Shown: piece by piece, positions 5,947 through 12,780 of the stretch
Layout: every line of letters begins with the position of its first letter
How positions within the stretch are numbered: the first letter of the stretch is position 1
Origin: Pseudomonadota bacterium
GTDB taxonomy: Bacteria > Pseudomonadota > Alphaproteobacteria > Rhizobiales > Kaistiaceae
Reading direction: 5' to 3'
Assembly: GCA_023392225.1 (NCBI GenBank)
Contig: JAEVZM010000182.1
Span: 1 to 12,780, forward strand
DNA: 12,780 nt
Notes under the pieces: generated by a model
Database searches by the model: none
What the model saw: the letters and a program-made list of their open reading frames with translations, nothing else
Told to the model about the DNA's origin: nothing
Translations under genes and position numbers: made by a program

Positions 5947-7587
5947 TCACGCCGGGGGGTAGATGAAGTTGAGGAAGGCGCGGGCATCGAAGCGCGAATC
6001 GAGCATGCCGTAGGTCGAGCGCCACGGCTTGCCCATCCGGGTTTCGAAGAAGGCATCGGCGATCGCCGCCGGAAACCGTCGCCGCAGCGTTGAGGCGGCG
6101 ACGGTCATCGCCAGCTGCTCGGTGAGGAAGCGTGCCGAGCCCTCGTCGGCGAGGGCCACGGCGCCTGCCGCGCGCACGATGTTGAGCGTCGACTTGGCCG
6201 AGCCGCCGAGCGAATCCTCGACCAGGCCGAGCACCGCCTCGAGCGGCTCGGAGGAGCGGCGCAGCACCCGCATCACGTCGAGCGCCATGATGTTGCCGGC
6301 GCCTTCCCAGATCGCATTGACCGGGACCTCGCGATAGATGCGGGGCAGGCGGCTCTCCTCGATGTAGCCGTTGCCGCCGAGGCACTCCATCGCTTCGGCC
6401 ACCAGCGGCGGGGCGAGCTTGGACACCCAGTATTTGACCGCCGGCGTCATCAGCCGCGCGAAGGCAGCCTCTGCCGGGTCGCCGGCGGCACGGTCGTAGG
6501 CCTCGGCGAGCCGGAAGCACAGTGCCGTGGCGGCGAGCGCGTCGAGGGTCATGTCGGCCAGCACCCGGGTCATCAGCGGCTGGTCGATCAGCAGCTCGCC
6601 GAAGGCCTTGCGATGTCGGACATGGTGCACCGCCTCGGCGAGCGCGATCCGCATCAGCCCGGCCGAGGCGACCGCACAGTCGAGCCGGGTCAGCGTCACC
6701 ATGTCGAGGATCGTCGGGATGCCGCGGCCGAGCTCGCCGACGAGGAAGCCGGTGGCGCCCAGGAGCTCGACCTCGGCGGTGGCATTCGAGCGGTTGCCGA
6801 GCTTGTCCTTGAGCCGCTCGTAGCGCATCGCGTTGCGGCTGCCGTCGGGGAGGAAGCGCGGCACCAGGAAGCAGCTGAGACCCTCGTGCGCCTGGGCGAG
6901 CACCAGGAAGGCGTCGCTCATCGGTGCCGAGAGGAACCATTTGTGGCCGCTGATGCGGAACGTGCCGTCCCGGGCGTCCTGGGCGCGGGTGGTGGTGGCG
7001 GCGACGTCGCTGCCGCCCTGCTTCTCGGTCATGCCCATGCCGACGGTGACGCCGCGCTTCTCGCCGAACGGCCGGTTGGCGGAATCGTACTGGCGCGATC
7101 GGATCTTCGGCAGCCAGGCCTTGGCGAGGTCCGGGGCGTGGACGAGGGCGGCGACCGCCGCGCTGGTCATGGTCATCGGGCAGAGATGCCCGCATTCCGC
7201 CTGGGCGGTCATGTAGAGCATGGCCGCCCGGGTCGTGCTCTTGCTCATCGCCTCCGCCTCGGGGGCGTCCCACACCGAGGCGTGCAGCCCGGCGGCGATG
7301 CTCCGCCGCATCAGCGCGTGATAGGCGGGGTTGAACTCGACGACGTCGATCCGCGTGCCGCTCGGGTCGTGGGTGCGGAGCACCGGCGGCTGGGCATTGG
7401 CGATCCGGCCGAGCTCGAAGCTCTCGCGCGAGCCGACCGCCTCGCCATGGGCATTGAGGCGGTCCTTGACGGTGCGTGGGAGGCCCTCGGTCAGCGCCCC
7501 GAGGCCGGTATCGCTGGCATAGAGGTTGATGCCGGCGAGCGGCGGCGACTGGTTGAAGACCTCATGCGTGTCGTCGGCCGCGCCCAC
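5947..7587 (-). CDS. aidB: AidB-type acyl-CoA dehydrogenase family protein (alkylation response)
   Basis: The 546-residue protein closely follows E. coli AidB (541 residues), an FAD protein of the acyl-CoA dehydrogenase superfamily that binds DNA and is induced in the response to alkylating agents. Shared blocks include VFNQ near the N-terminus, ESFELGRIAN, LCPMTMT, GMGMTEKQGGSDV, SGHKWFLSAPMSDAFLVLAQ, LSCFLVPRFLPDG, LKDKLGNRSNA and IWEGAGNIM, whose Glu corresponds to the catalytic base. I chose a GTG start at 7587: it has GGGGGGA five bases upstream and puts VFNQ at the same distance from the N-terminus as in E. coli. A TTG at 7611 is in frame but has no ribosome site. The gene stands alone, with no ada or alkA neighbour. 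Its in vivo enzymatic role is uncertain even in E. coli. Confidence 0.93.
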   Translation of the reverse strand: MGAADDTHEVFNQSPPLAGINLYASDTGLGALTEGLPRTVKDRLNAHGEAVGSRESFELGRIANAQPPVLRTHDPSGTRIDVVEFNPAYHALMRRSIAAGLHASVWDAPEAEAMSKSTTRAAMLYMTAQAECGHLCPMTMTSAAVAALVHAPDLAKAWLPKIRSRQYDSANRPFGEKRGVTVGMGMTEKQGGSDVAATTTRAQDARDGTFRISGHKWFLSAPMSDAFLVLAQAHEGLSCFLVPRFLPDGSRNAMRYERLKDKLGNRSNATAEVELLGATGFLVGELGRGIPTILDMVTLTRLDCAVASAGLMRIALAEAVHHVRHRKAFGELLIDQPLMTRVLADMTLDALAATALCFRLAEAYDRAAGDPAEAAFARLMTPAVKYWVSKLAPPLVAEAMECLGGNGYIEESRLPRIYREVPVNAIWEGAGNIMALDVMRVLRRSSEPLEAVLGLVEDSLGGSAKSTLNIVRAAGAVALADEGSARFLTEQLAMTVAASTLRRRFPAAIADAFFETRMGKPWRSTYGMLDSRFDARAFLNFIYPPA

Positions 7588-7592
7588 TGCGA

Positions 7593-7599
7593 TCCCCCC
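7593..7599 (-). promoter_or_regulatory. Ribosome binding site deciding the aidB start
   Basis: On the minus strand GGGGGGA ends five bases before the GTG at 7587. No comparable signal precedes the upstream in-frame TTG at 7611, so this site selects the shorter protein. Confidence 0.55.
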
Positions 7600-7626
7600 G
7601 CGCCACGGCAAAAGCCATGAAATCTG

Positions 7627-7655
7627 TTTCTAACTCACCGCGCGGTCTCCACCAA
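7627..7655 (-). promoter_or_regulatory. Candidate sigma-70 promoter for aidB
   Basis: On the minus strand a CTTGGTG -35 element (TTGGTG at 7655-7650) is followed after 17 bases by TAGAAA (7632-7627). Initiation near 7620 would leave a leader of about 33 bases that contains the aidB ribosome site. The match is moderate; alphaproteobacterial -35 boxes often keep CTTG. Confidence 0.3.
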
Positions 7656-7657
7656 GC

Positions 7658-7686
7658 TTGCCGGAGCCGGAGAGTTTCCCTATACG
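7658..7686 (+). promoter_or_regulatory. Candidate sigma-70 promoter for pyrB-pyrC'
   Basis: CTTGCCG (TTGCCG at 7658-7663) is followed after 16-17 bases by CTATAC/TATACG (7680-7686). Initiation would fall near 7692, only about five bases before the pyrB ATG, and no ribosome site is visible before that ATG. This suggests a nearly leaderless message. Confidence 0.4.
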
Positions 7687-7696
7687 AACGGCTTTA

Positions 7697-8645
<949 letters not shown>

Positions 8646-8653
<8 letters not shown>

Positions 8654-9968
8654 GGGCGGTGGAAGCGGCGACCGGCCGCTGGTCCTCGACAATGCGCGGG
8701 TCATCGACCCGTCGCGGAACCTCGACGCGCGCGGTGCGGTGATCGTCGCCGACCGCCGCATCGTCGCCGCCGGTCCCGAGGCGGCCCGGACGACGCGGCC
8801 CTCCGGTGCCGAGGTGGTCGACTGCCGGGGCGCCATCGTCGCGCCCGGCCTCGTCGACATGCGCGTCTTCGTCGGCGAGCCCGGTGCCGAGCATCGCGAG
8901 ACCTTCGCCTCGGCCGGGCAAGCTGCCGCCGCCGGCGGGGTCACCACCATCGTCCCCATGCCAGATACCGATCCGGTGATCGACGACGGCGCGCTGGTCG
9001 ACTTCATCGGCCGCCGCGCCCGCGACGAGACCGCCATCCGCGTCCATCCCATGGCGGCGATCACCAAGGGGCTCGAGGGTCGCGAGATCACCGACTTCGG
9101 CCTCCTCCGCGAAGCCGGAGCGGTCGGCTTCAGCGATGGCCGGCGCACCCTTACCAACGCCGCGGTCATGCGCCGGGCGCTGACCTATGCCCGCGATTTC
9201 GACGCGCTGCTCATGCACAACCCGGCGGATCCGAACCTTGTCGGCTCGGGCGTGATGAACGAGGGCGAGGTGGCCACGCGCCTCGGCCTCGCCGGCATCC
9301 CGAAGGAGGCCGAGATCGTCGTCGTCGAGCGCGACATTCGGCTCACCGCGCTGACCCGGGGCCGCTGCCACATCGCCCAGATCTCCTGTGCCGAGTCCCT
9401 CGAGGTGGTGCGCCGCGCCAAGGCGGCGGGCATCGGCATCACCTGCGGGGTGTCGGTCACCCACCTCACGCTCAACGAGAACGACATCGGGCCGTACCGC
9501 ACGTTCTTCAAGCTGGCGCCGCCGCTCCGGGCCGAGGCGGACCGGCTGGCGATGATCGCCGGCATCGCCGACGGCACCATCGACGTGATCGTCTCCAGCC
9601 ACGACCCGCAGGATGTCGACACCAAGCGCCAGGCCTTCGCCGAGGCGGCCGATGGTGCGGTGGGGCTCGAGACCCTGCTGCCGGCGGCCCTTCGCCTGGT
9701 CCACTCGGGCGAGGTCGAGCCGCTCGCCCTGTTCCGCGCCCTCGCCACCCGACCGGCCGAGCTGCTCGGCCTCGAGGTCGGGCGCCTTGCCCCCGGCGCG
9801 CCGGCCGACGTGATCATCGTCGATCCCGATGCGCCGTGGGTGCTCCAGGCCGATGCGCTCCGCTCGAAGTCGAAGAACACGCCGTTCGAGGATGCCCGCT
9901 TCTCGGGCCGGGTTCTGCGGACCCTCGTCGCCGGGCGGACCGTGTTCGAGGCGCGCGTCCCGGCCTAG
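8646..9968 (+). CDS. pyrC': Dihydroorotase-like protein PyrC' (probably non-catalytic)
   Basis: The 440-residue protein is a full-length dihydroorotase homologue, with its amidohydrolase fold intact from VLDNARVIDPSR to the C-terminal KSKNTPF segment. The metal site is degraded: the usual DxHxHxREPG appears as DMRVFVGEPG (residues 71-80), so both histidines are replaced (Arg73, Phe75). The FTDDG-type aspartate region reads FSDGR, the QHVS histidine is replaced in AQISC, and the usual TDHAPH reads SSHDPQ (317-322). Such sequences are known in alphaproteobacteria and resemble Pseudomonas PyrC', which has no dihydroorotase activity but is needed to assemble active aspartate carbamoyltransferase. 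Many genomes label it simply dihydroorotase. It starts eight bases inside pyrB, showing tight coupling. A catalytic dihydroorotase is expected elsewhere in the genome. Confidence 0.9.
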
Positions 9969-10348
9969 CCGGCGGCGACCACTTCCACCTCGACCAGGAA
10001 CTCCGGCCGGGTGAAGCCGCCGACGATCATCAGCGTCGAAGCCGGCGGCGGGGTGCCGACCACGCGGTCTCGCACGGCCATGTAGCCTTTCATGTGCTCG
10101 CGGGCGGTGACGAAGGCGTCGATCCGCACGATGTCGGCGAGGCCGAGCCCGGCCTCGGCGAGGATCGTGGCGATGTTGGCGAAGCAGATTTCCGCCTGCT
10201 CCTCCACCGTCTGCGGCACGGTGTCGTCGGGGTTGGCGCCGAGCTGCCCCGACGTGAAGACCAGCCGCGCCCCGGCCGTCACCTCGACGGCATGGCTGTA
10301 GCGGGCGAAGGGCGGGCGTATGGCGGAAGGCGTGAGCGGGCGGCGCAT
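9965..10348 (-). CDS. RidA family (YjgF/YER057c/UK114) protein
   Basis: This 127-residue protein has the RidA fold signatures: YSHAVEV, LVFTSGQLG (29-37), a central helix with NIATILAEAG (58-67), FVTAREHMKGYMAVRD, and a C-terminal strand LVEVEVVA. Canonical RidA proteins use an arginine (Arg105 in the E. coli type, within PARS) to deaminate reactive enamines and imines. Here the matching segment is PPASTLMIVGGF, with Ser104 in that place, so ordinary imine deaminase activity is doubtful; several Rid subfamilies lack this residue and have other or unknown roles. The start at 10348 has no strong ribosome site. Its stop codon overlaps that of pyrC' on the other strand by four bases (CTAG). Confidence 0.85.
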   Translation of the reverse strand: MRRPLTPSAIRPPFARYSHAVEVTAGARLVFTSGQLGANPDDTVPQTVEEQAEICFANIATILAEAGLGLADIVRIDAFVTAREHMKGYMAVRDRVVGTPPPASTLMIVGGFTRPEFLVEVEVVAAG

Positions 10349-10397
10349 GGCGTCACGCTAGGCCGGGCCGTGGCGCGGAGCAAGCGCGGGATGCTCC

Positions 10398-10436
10398 AAA
10401 AGGGGGTGTGCCCGGCGAGGGGTTTTCGCCGGGCAC
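10398..10436 (-). terminator. Intrinsic terminator of the porin gene
   Basis: GTGCCCGGCGA at 10408-10418 pairs perfectly with TCGCCGGGCAC at 10426-10436, an 11-bp stem with a seven-base loop. Read on the minus strand, it lies 22 bases after the porin stop and is followed by CACCCCCTTTT. It should separate the strongly expressed porin from the downstream RidA gene. Confidence 0.8.
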
Positions 10437-10458
10437 GAGGTCAAGACCAGTTCAGGAT

Positions 10459-11658
10459 CTAGTTGAAGTTGGTCTTGAAACGAAGGTGACCGCCCCACTC
10501 GGAGTCGCCGCCATCCGGATCGCTGTACAGAAGCTCCGCACCGATCTCGGAGCGGGCCGTCGGGTAGTAGTAGAGGCCGGCGGCGGCGGTCCATTCGGAA
10601 CCGGCGTCGTAGGACTGGCCGCCCGTGGCGTCCTGGTAGCTGACAGTACCGGCAGCCTTCAGGTTCGAGCTGAGGGCGACGGCCGCCGACAGGAAGCCGC
10701 TCCACCACTGACCGTCGTCGCAACCCTGCCAGGCGCCGGCAGCGTAGACGTTCGAGCAGTTGGAGCCGCCGGTGTAGCTCTTGGCGCCGTCCGAGTAGGC
10801 GACCGTGCCCTTGATATCGACGATGCCGAGCTTGGCGGTGGCCGCGAGGTTGGCGGCCCAGCCGGTGCCGGTGGTGCGGTCGGTGATGGCGACAGCGCCG
10901 CGGAGGTCGAGACCACCGACGCCGCCGGTGACGGCCAGAACGATGTCCGGGTAGTTGCCGGTCGCATTGGTCGGCAGGCCGGTCGAGCGGTCGCGCGGGT
11001 CCTCGAGGCCGAGCATGATGCCCCAGGTGCCCATCATGTAGGACAGGCGGAACTGGTCGACCTTCTGGTCGGAGCGCACCGCGCCATCATAGGTGTAGCC
11101 GTCGCCCGGATCGAAGGTCGACTCGGTCCAGCCGAACATCATCGGGCCGATCGCGCCGTAGGCGCCGTCGAGGTAGACGGACTTGGCGGTGCCGTCGAGG
11201 TTGTTGTTGTTCGATTCGACCGCCAGCTTGACGCTGGTGGCGACGACGCCGAGGTCGCTCATCGAGCGGCTGTTCCAGTTGACCTCGGCCTTGGTCTTCA
11301 TCTCCCACGACTGGGAGTAGGGATCCTGGGCATAGAGGTAGCCGGCAGCCTTGCCCGAGGTCTGGGCGAGCGGGTTGCTCGGGTCGGTGGTGCCGGTGGT
11401 GGAGCCGGTGAGGTAGTTGGCGACGTTGAAGTAGTTGCCGACCTTGTCCTCATTGTAGAACCACACGTCCAACCGGACATAGCCGCCGATCTTGAGGCAG
11501 GTATCGGTGCCCGGGATGTACCAGTAGCCAACGCCGAAGGCGTCGCAGATCTTGACGTAGTCGATCGGCTCGACCGCGACCGCGAGATCGGCGGCATTGG
11601 CGGCCGCCGAAGCCGAGATCACGGCGGCGGCGCCGAGGAGAAGAGAACGCAGTTTCAT
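10459..11658 (-). CDS. Outer-membrane porin (alphaproteobacterial Porin_2 family)
   Basis: The 399-residue precursor has a clear signal peptide (MKLRSLLLGAAAVISASAAANA, cleaved after residue 22). The mature protein begins with the Porin_2 hallmark: Cys38 and Cys54 flanking GYWYIPGTDT, then LKIGGYVRLDVWF. The rest shows alternating aromatic and polar residues, Gly/Ser/Asn-rich loops and a C-terminal strand ending RFKTNFN, as expected of a 16-strand trimeric general porin. A second pair, Cys301 and Cys313, lies in a predicted surface loop. The start at 11658 is set by GGAGGT seven bases upstream and by the signal peptide; the frame is open a few codons further to 11676 but those residues do not fit. 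A strong ribosome site, a good terminator and a long upstream region suggest high, regulated expression. Relatives include Brucella Omp2 and Rhizobium RopA. Confidence 0.93.
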   Translation of the reverse strand: MKLRSLLLGAAAVISASAAANAADLAVAVEPIDYVKICDAFGVGYWYIPGTDTCLKIGGYVRLDVWFYNEDKVGNYFNVANYLTGSTTGTTDPSNPLAQTSGKAAGYLYAQDPYSQSWEMKTKAEVNWNSRSMSDLGVVATSVKLAVESNNNNLDGTAKSVYLDGAYGAIGPMMFGWTESTFDPGDGYTYDGAVRSDQKVDQFRLSYMMGTWGIMLGLEDPRDRSTGLPTNATGNYPDIVLAVTGGVGGLDLRGAVAITDRTTGTGWAANLAATAKLGIVDIKGTVAYSDGAKSYTGGSNCSNVYAAGAWQGCDDGQWWSGFLSAAVALSSNLKAAGTVSYQDATGGQSYDAGSEWTAAAGLYYYPTARSEIGAELLYSDPDGGDSEWGGHLRFKTNFN

Positions 11659-11665
11659 AGTGCTG

Positions 11666-11671
11666 ACCTCC
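11666..11671 (-). promoter_or_regulatory. Strong ribosome binding site of the porin gene
   Basis: GGAGGT on the minus strand lies seven bases before the ATG at 11658. It fixes the start six codons inside the longest open frame and agrees with the signal peptide. Confidence 0.8.
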
Positions 11672-11829
11672 AGCAATGGGCAATCGAGGACAGGGAAGAT
11701 CCTGCTCGGCTTCGAATCCCACGGTGTGGCTATCGACCCCAGCGAAGCTCCCGCCCGGTGACGATCCCGGTCGACGTTTGCCCCCTGGCACCGTCCGGAA
11801 CCCGTGCGCCGCCGGCGAGGACCATCGGC

Positions 11830-11871
11830 TCACGGGCGGGAAGCTAGGAATGCTCGATGTAGCTCCCGTGA
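11830..11871 (-). repeat. Imperfect inverted repeat (hairpin) in the presumed porin leader
   Basis: TCACGGG (11830-11836) and CCCGTGA (11865-11871) are perfect complements. An inner AGCT pair (11842-11845 and 11861-11864) extends the stem after a five-base bulge. There is no T-run, so it is not a simple terminator. It may be an operator or part of a structured leader RNA. Confidence 0.4.
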
Positions 11872-11919
11872 CAGCGAACATGCGTAGGCCGGAAGCAATT
11901 AAGTATCTGGAATAAATAG

Positions 11920-11949
11920 AGAATTTCCCGTCGAAGGGCCAGAATTTCC
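11920..11949. repeat. Direct repeat AGAATTTCC, 21-base period, upstream of the porin
   Basis: AGAATTTCC occurs at 11920-11928 and 11941-11949, exactly 21 bases apart, or two helical turns, so both copies face the same side of the DNA. They lie in the AT-richer part where the porin promoter is expected. They could be paired sites for a response regulator or other activator. Confidence 0.45.
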
Positions 11950-11972
11950 GCGAAATCAGCGCTTGGCCCGAC

Positions 11973-12002
11973 AAAAATCACGAGGCCGCGTCGCTGGCCT
12001 CG
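11973..12002 (-). terminator. Intrinsic terminator of the AI-2E-type membrane protein gene
   Basis: CGAGGCC (11981-11987) and GGCCTCG (11996-12002) form a perfect 7-bp stem with an eight-base loop. On the minus strand the stem is followed by TGATTTTTG, giving five T residues. It lies about 50 bases after the stop codon at 12054 and insulates the porin from the upstream gene. Confidence 0.7.
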
Positions 12003-12053
12003 GCACGATCCGTGCGGGGTGTGATCCGGCCGCCACGGTGCAGTGCACAAACC

Positions 12054-12780
12054 TCAGGTCGCGGAGGTTGTCCCGTCCTCGGACTTGAGCCATTCCTGGA
12101 TCAGCTCGTAGGCGACGGCGAGGATCACCGGGCCGAGGAAGACGCCGATCAGCCCCCAGGCGAAGAGGCCGCCGAGCACGCCGACGAAGATCAGGAGGCC
12201 GGGCAGGTGGCTGGCCTTGCCGGCCAGGATCGGCCGCGAGAAGTTCTCCATGCCGTAGACCGCCAGCGCGCCCCAGGCGATCATGAAGATCGCCCAGCCC
12301 GGCTCGTTCTGGGCGAACAGCCAGAGTGCCACCGGAATCCACACCAGCGGCGCGCCGATCTGGACCAGCGCGGCGAAGAAGGTCAGGCCGCCGAGGAGCG
12401 CCCAGGCGGGCACTCCCGCCAGCCAGTAGCCGAAGGCGGCGACCAGCGATTCGGCGACCGCGCTGCCGACCACGCCGCGGACGGTGCTGCGCGTGGTCTG
12501 CACCGCCTGGTCGGCGAGATGGGTGGCGAAGCTGCCGCCGGTCTTGTCGAAGAACGCCTCGGTGAAGCCGGTGAGCCGGGCGCGGTTGGCGAGGAAGACG
12601 CCGGCGAGAATGATGGCGAAGCCGATCTCGAACATGAACAGGCCGACATTCTCGACCTGCTGCAGCGCCCAGACGAGCCAGCTCTCGATGCTCGCCTTGA
12701 AGTGGGCGATGTAGGCGTTGACGTGCTGTGAGATCGCCTCCCAGTTGTCGCTGAGGAAGCCGCCGACGACCGGCAGGTGC
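12054..12780 (-). CDS. AI-2E/PerM-family membrane protein (partial, N-terminus outside window)
   Basis: The visible 241 residues are the C-terminal part of a polytopic inner-membrane protein of the AI-2E transporter family (PerM/TqsA-like), proteins of about 350-400 residues that export autoinducer-2 or other small solutes or ions. The frame stays open to the window edge. Hydrophobic segments include FMFEIGFAIILAGVFL, ALLGGLTFFAALVQI, WIPVALWLF and IFMIAWGALAVYGM. The family-typical ending LPGLLIFVGVLGGLFAWGLIGVFLGPVILAVAYELIQEW precedes a short charged tail. It stops at 12054 and is followed by an intrinsic terminator. Family assignment is good; the substrate cannot be inferred, and most members have no proven AI-2 role. 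Confidence 0.85.
   Translation of the reverse strand, partial: HLPVVGGFLSDNWEAISQHVNAYIAHFKASIESWLVWALQQVENVGLFMFEIGFAIILAGVFLANRARLTGFTEAFFDKTGGSFATHLADQAVQTTRSTVRGVVGSAVAESLVAAFGYWLAGVPAWALLGGLTFFAALVQIGAPLVWIPVALWLFAQNEPGWAIFMIAWGALAVYGMENFSRPILAGKASHLPGLLIFVGVLGGLFAWGLIGVFLGPVILAVAYELIQEWLKSEDGTTSAT

Larger units (their letters stand above)
11659..12053. other. 395-base non-coding region upstream of the porin
   Basis: I find no convincing gene here; the small open frames lack ribosome sites and family features. It contains, going leftward in the direction of porin transcription, the terminator of the membrane-protein gene, an AT-richer stretch (about 11895-11950) with a 21-base-spaced repeat, an imperfect hairpin and the porin ribosome site. 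A promoter is expected in or near the AT-rich part, but I could not pick out a convincing -35/-10 pair. If transcription starts there, the porin leader would be roughly 200-250 bases long. Confidence 0.6.

Noticed and set aside
7588..7611. TTG start for aidB giving eight more residues
   Set aside because: It has no ribosome site, whereas the GTG at 7587 has one and matches the N-terminal length of E. coli AidB.
11690..11760. A TTCGAATCC segment resembling a tRNA T-loop in the porin upstream region
   Set aside because: The flanking bases do not form a T-stem, and no matching acceptor, anticodon or D arm could be drawn.
10408..11847. Long plus-strand open frame opposite the porin
   Set aside because: The minus strand holds a clear porin with signal peptide, ribosome site and terminator; the opposite frame has Val/Gly/Asp-rich low-complexity composition.
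12034..12046. Small palindrome GTGCAGTGCAC near the end of the membrane-protein gene
   Set aside because: It is an isolated 11-base palindrome just after a stop codon, before the true terminator, with no partner site or promoter context.

Overview
The window comes from a GC-rich alphaproteobacterium, most likely of the order Hyphomicrobiales (Rhizobiales). Evidence: very high GC, a Porin_2-type outer-membrane porin with the N-terminal cysteine pair typical of this order, a pyrB gene overlapping an alphaproteobacterial-type pyrC' gene, and a ubiquinone O-methyltransferase (ubiG). I see no phage, insertion sequence, CRISPR array, tRNA or rRNA. It reads as ordinary chromosome with a catabolic-looking operon at the left end.

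Layout. Positions 1-3724 (+) hold the end of an upstream gene, a molybdenum hydroxylase large subunit split into two consecutive genes (45-1412 and 1415-2434), a small EthD-domain protein (2446-2754) and a TIM-barrel amidohydrolase (2834-3724). This looks like one operon for oxidising and hydrolysing an unknown, probably ring-containing, compound. ubiG lies on the minus strand (3732-4505). It is divergent from a CBR1-like carbonyl reductase (4566-5351), which is followed by a small exported protein of unknown function (5425-5925). aidB (5947-7587, minus) is divergent from pyrB-pyrC' (7697-9968, plus). The gap between aidB and pyrB holds candidate back-to-back promoters. A RidA-family gene (9965-10348, minus) meets pyrC' tail to tail. 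A porin (10459-11658, minus) has a strong ribosome binding site and a clear terminator. A 395-base non-coding stretch carries repeats, a hairpin and a terminator. The right end is an AI-2E/PerM-type membrane protein (12054 to beyond 12780, minus).

Function. pyrB-pyrC' supplies the aspartate carbamoyltransferase step of pyrimidine synthesis. The PyrC' protein has lost the metal ligands of a working dihydroorotase, so it is probably structural and the active enzyme must be encoded elsewhere. The RidA protein lacks the arginine needed for imine deamination. The most notable points are the split molybdenum-hydroxylase subunit, the degenerate dihydroorotase, the CBR1-type reductase, and the short regulatory repeats near ubiG, aidB/pyrB and the porin. 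I do not see convincing evidence of an undescribed multi-gene system.
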